A DNA stretch of 6,095 nucleotides, from NCBI GenBank assembly GCA_900554745.1, contig USIU01000077.1, forward strand, positions 1 through 6,095, read 5' to 3'. The position numbers and the translations under genes are program-made. This DNA comes from an uncultured Leuconostoc sp. GTDB lineage: Bacteria; Bacillota; Bacilli; Lactobacillales; Lactobacillaceae. Below, piece by piece: positions 5,705 through 6,095 of the stretch; position 1 is the first letter of the stretch, and the number at the start of each line of letters is the position of its first letter. The notes below the pieces were generated by a model. That model was not told the origin of the DNA. It made no database searches and worked only from the letters and a program-made list of their open reading frames with translations.

Positions 5705-5812
5705 CGGAGCTTAGACTTAAATATATAGAAATAGGTAAAAACTGTGAATGATATAACGCAGCTGAAAAACCAGTCGCAATCATAACCTGAAAATTAAGGA
5801 GGAACATGTAAC

Positions 5813-6095
5813 ATGAGTTTACAGGTGGAAAAAATGGAAAAAAACATGGCGAAACTTACTATCGAAGTTGCCGCTGAAGATTTAGAAAAAGCAATGCAGA
5901 ATGCATACCAGAAAGCAAAAGGCAGAATTTCTATTCCGGGATTCCGTAAAGGAAAAGTACCTTTCCAGTTGATCGCAAAAGAATACGGAGTTGAAATCTT
6001 CTATGAAGATGCAGCAAACATCTTAATTCCAGACGCTTATGCAGAAGCTATGAAAGATACAGACTTAGAGATCGTTTCAAGACCTGAAATCGATG
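5813..6095 (+). CDS. tig: Trigger factor, N-terminal 94 residues (cut by window edge)
   Basis: Trigger factor is the ribosome-bound chaperone with peptidyl-prolyl isomerase activity that meets nascent chains at the exit tunnel. The visible part is the N-terminal ribosome-binding domain: a beta-strand/helix start (residues 3-37) and the signature GFRKGKVP at 43-50, at the same residue numbers as in E. coli. The PPIase and C-terminal arm domains lie beyond the window. The ATG at 5813 is chosen because AAGGAGG (5796-5802) lies 10 bases upstream and the residue numbering then fits the family. An earlier ATG at 5806 is followed at once by TAA. Glutamine codons in this stretch are all CAG, unlike the left half of the window. 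In Clostridia clpP and clpX commonly follow tig, but that is outside this window. Confidence 0.96.
   Translation, partial: MSLQVEKMEKNMAKLTIEVAAEDLEKAMQNAYQKAKGRISIPGFRKGKVPFQLIAKEYGVEIFYEDAANILIPDAYAEAMKDTDLEIVSRPEID

Noticed and set aside
5610..5807. A 65-residue minus-strand open frame in the gap before tig.
   Set aside because: It has no ribosome site or recognised motif and lies over the tig promoter and leader.

Overview
The window is two unrelated bacterial segments joined at about position 4577. The left part (1 to about 4577) looks like a lactic acid bacterium of the Leuconostocaceae, most likely Weissella or Leuconostoc. It carries a Leuconostoc-type sucrose phosphorylase and the galU-trxB gene order common in Lactobacillales, and glutamine is mostly CAA. 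The right part (about 4578 to 6095) looks like a gut Clostridia, probably Lachnospiraceae. It holds the 3' part of an M20 (AbgB-like) amidohydrolase, a DJ-1/PfpI protein and the start of trigger factor, with glutamine mostly CAG. The taxon names rest on recognising protein and codon patterns, not on a search.

Left part: every gene is on the minus strand. From the junction leftwards come the last 35 codons of galU, then trxB (TTG start) with a strong terminator. Next is an operator-rich intergenic region with a consensus promoter, an MFS transporter, sucrose phosphorylase with its terminator, and the start of a DedA-family membrane protein that leaves the window at base 1. The transporter and sucrose phosphorylase probably form one transcript, since no clear promoter or U-tract terminator separates them. 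Sucrose phosphorylase makes glucose-1-phosphate, which GalU could turn into UDP-glucose, but that link is inference.

Right part: every gene is on the plus strand. After the amidohydrolase remnant, an extended -10 promoter with an 11-bp direct repeat around its -35 box drives the DJ-1/PfpI gene. A 239-bp gap then holds a promoter and a hairpin-containing leader before tig, which runs out of the window.

At the junction two genes from different phylum-level backgrounds both lose their 5' parts, and no mobile element, repeat or integrase is visible. The simplest reading is a chimeric contig, not a natural locus or a new system. The most interesting untested biology is the symmetric cluster of four ATGTAA/TTACAT sites upstream of the transporter-sucrose phosphorylase promoter.
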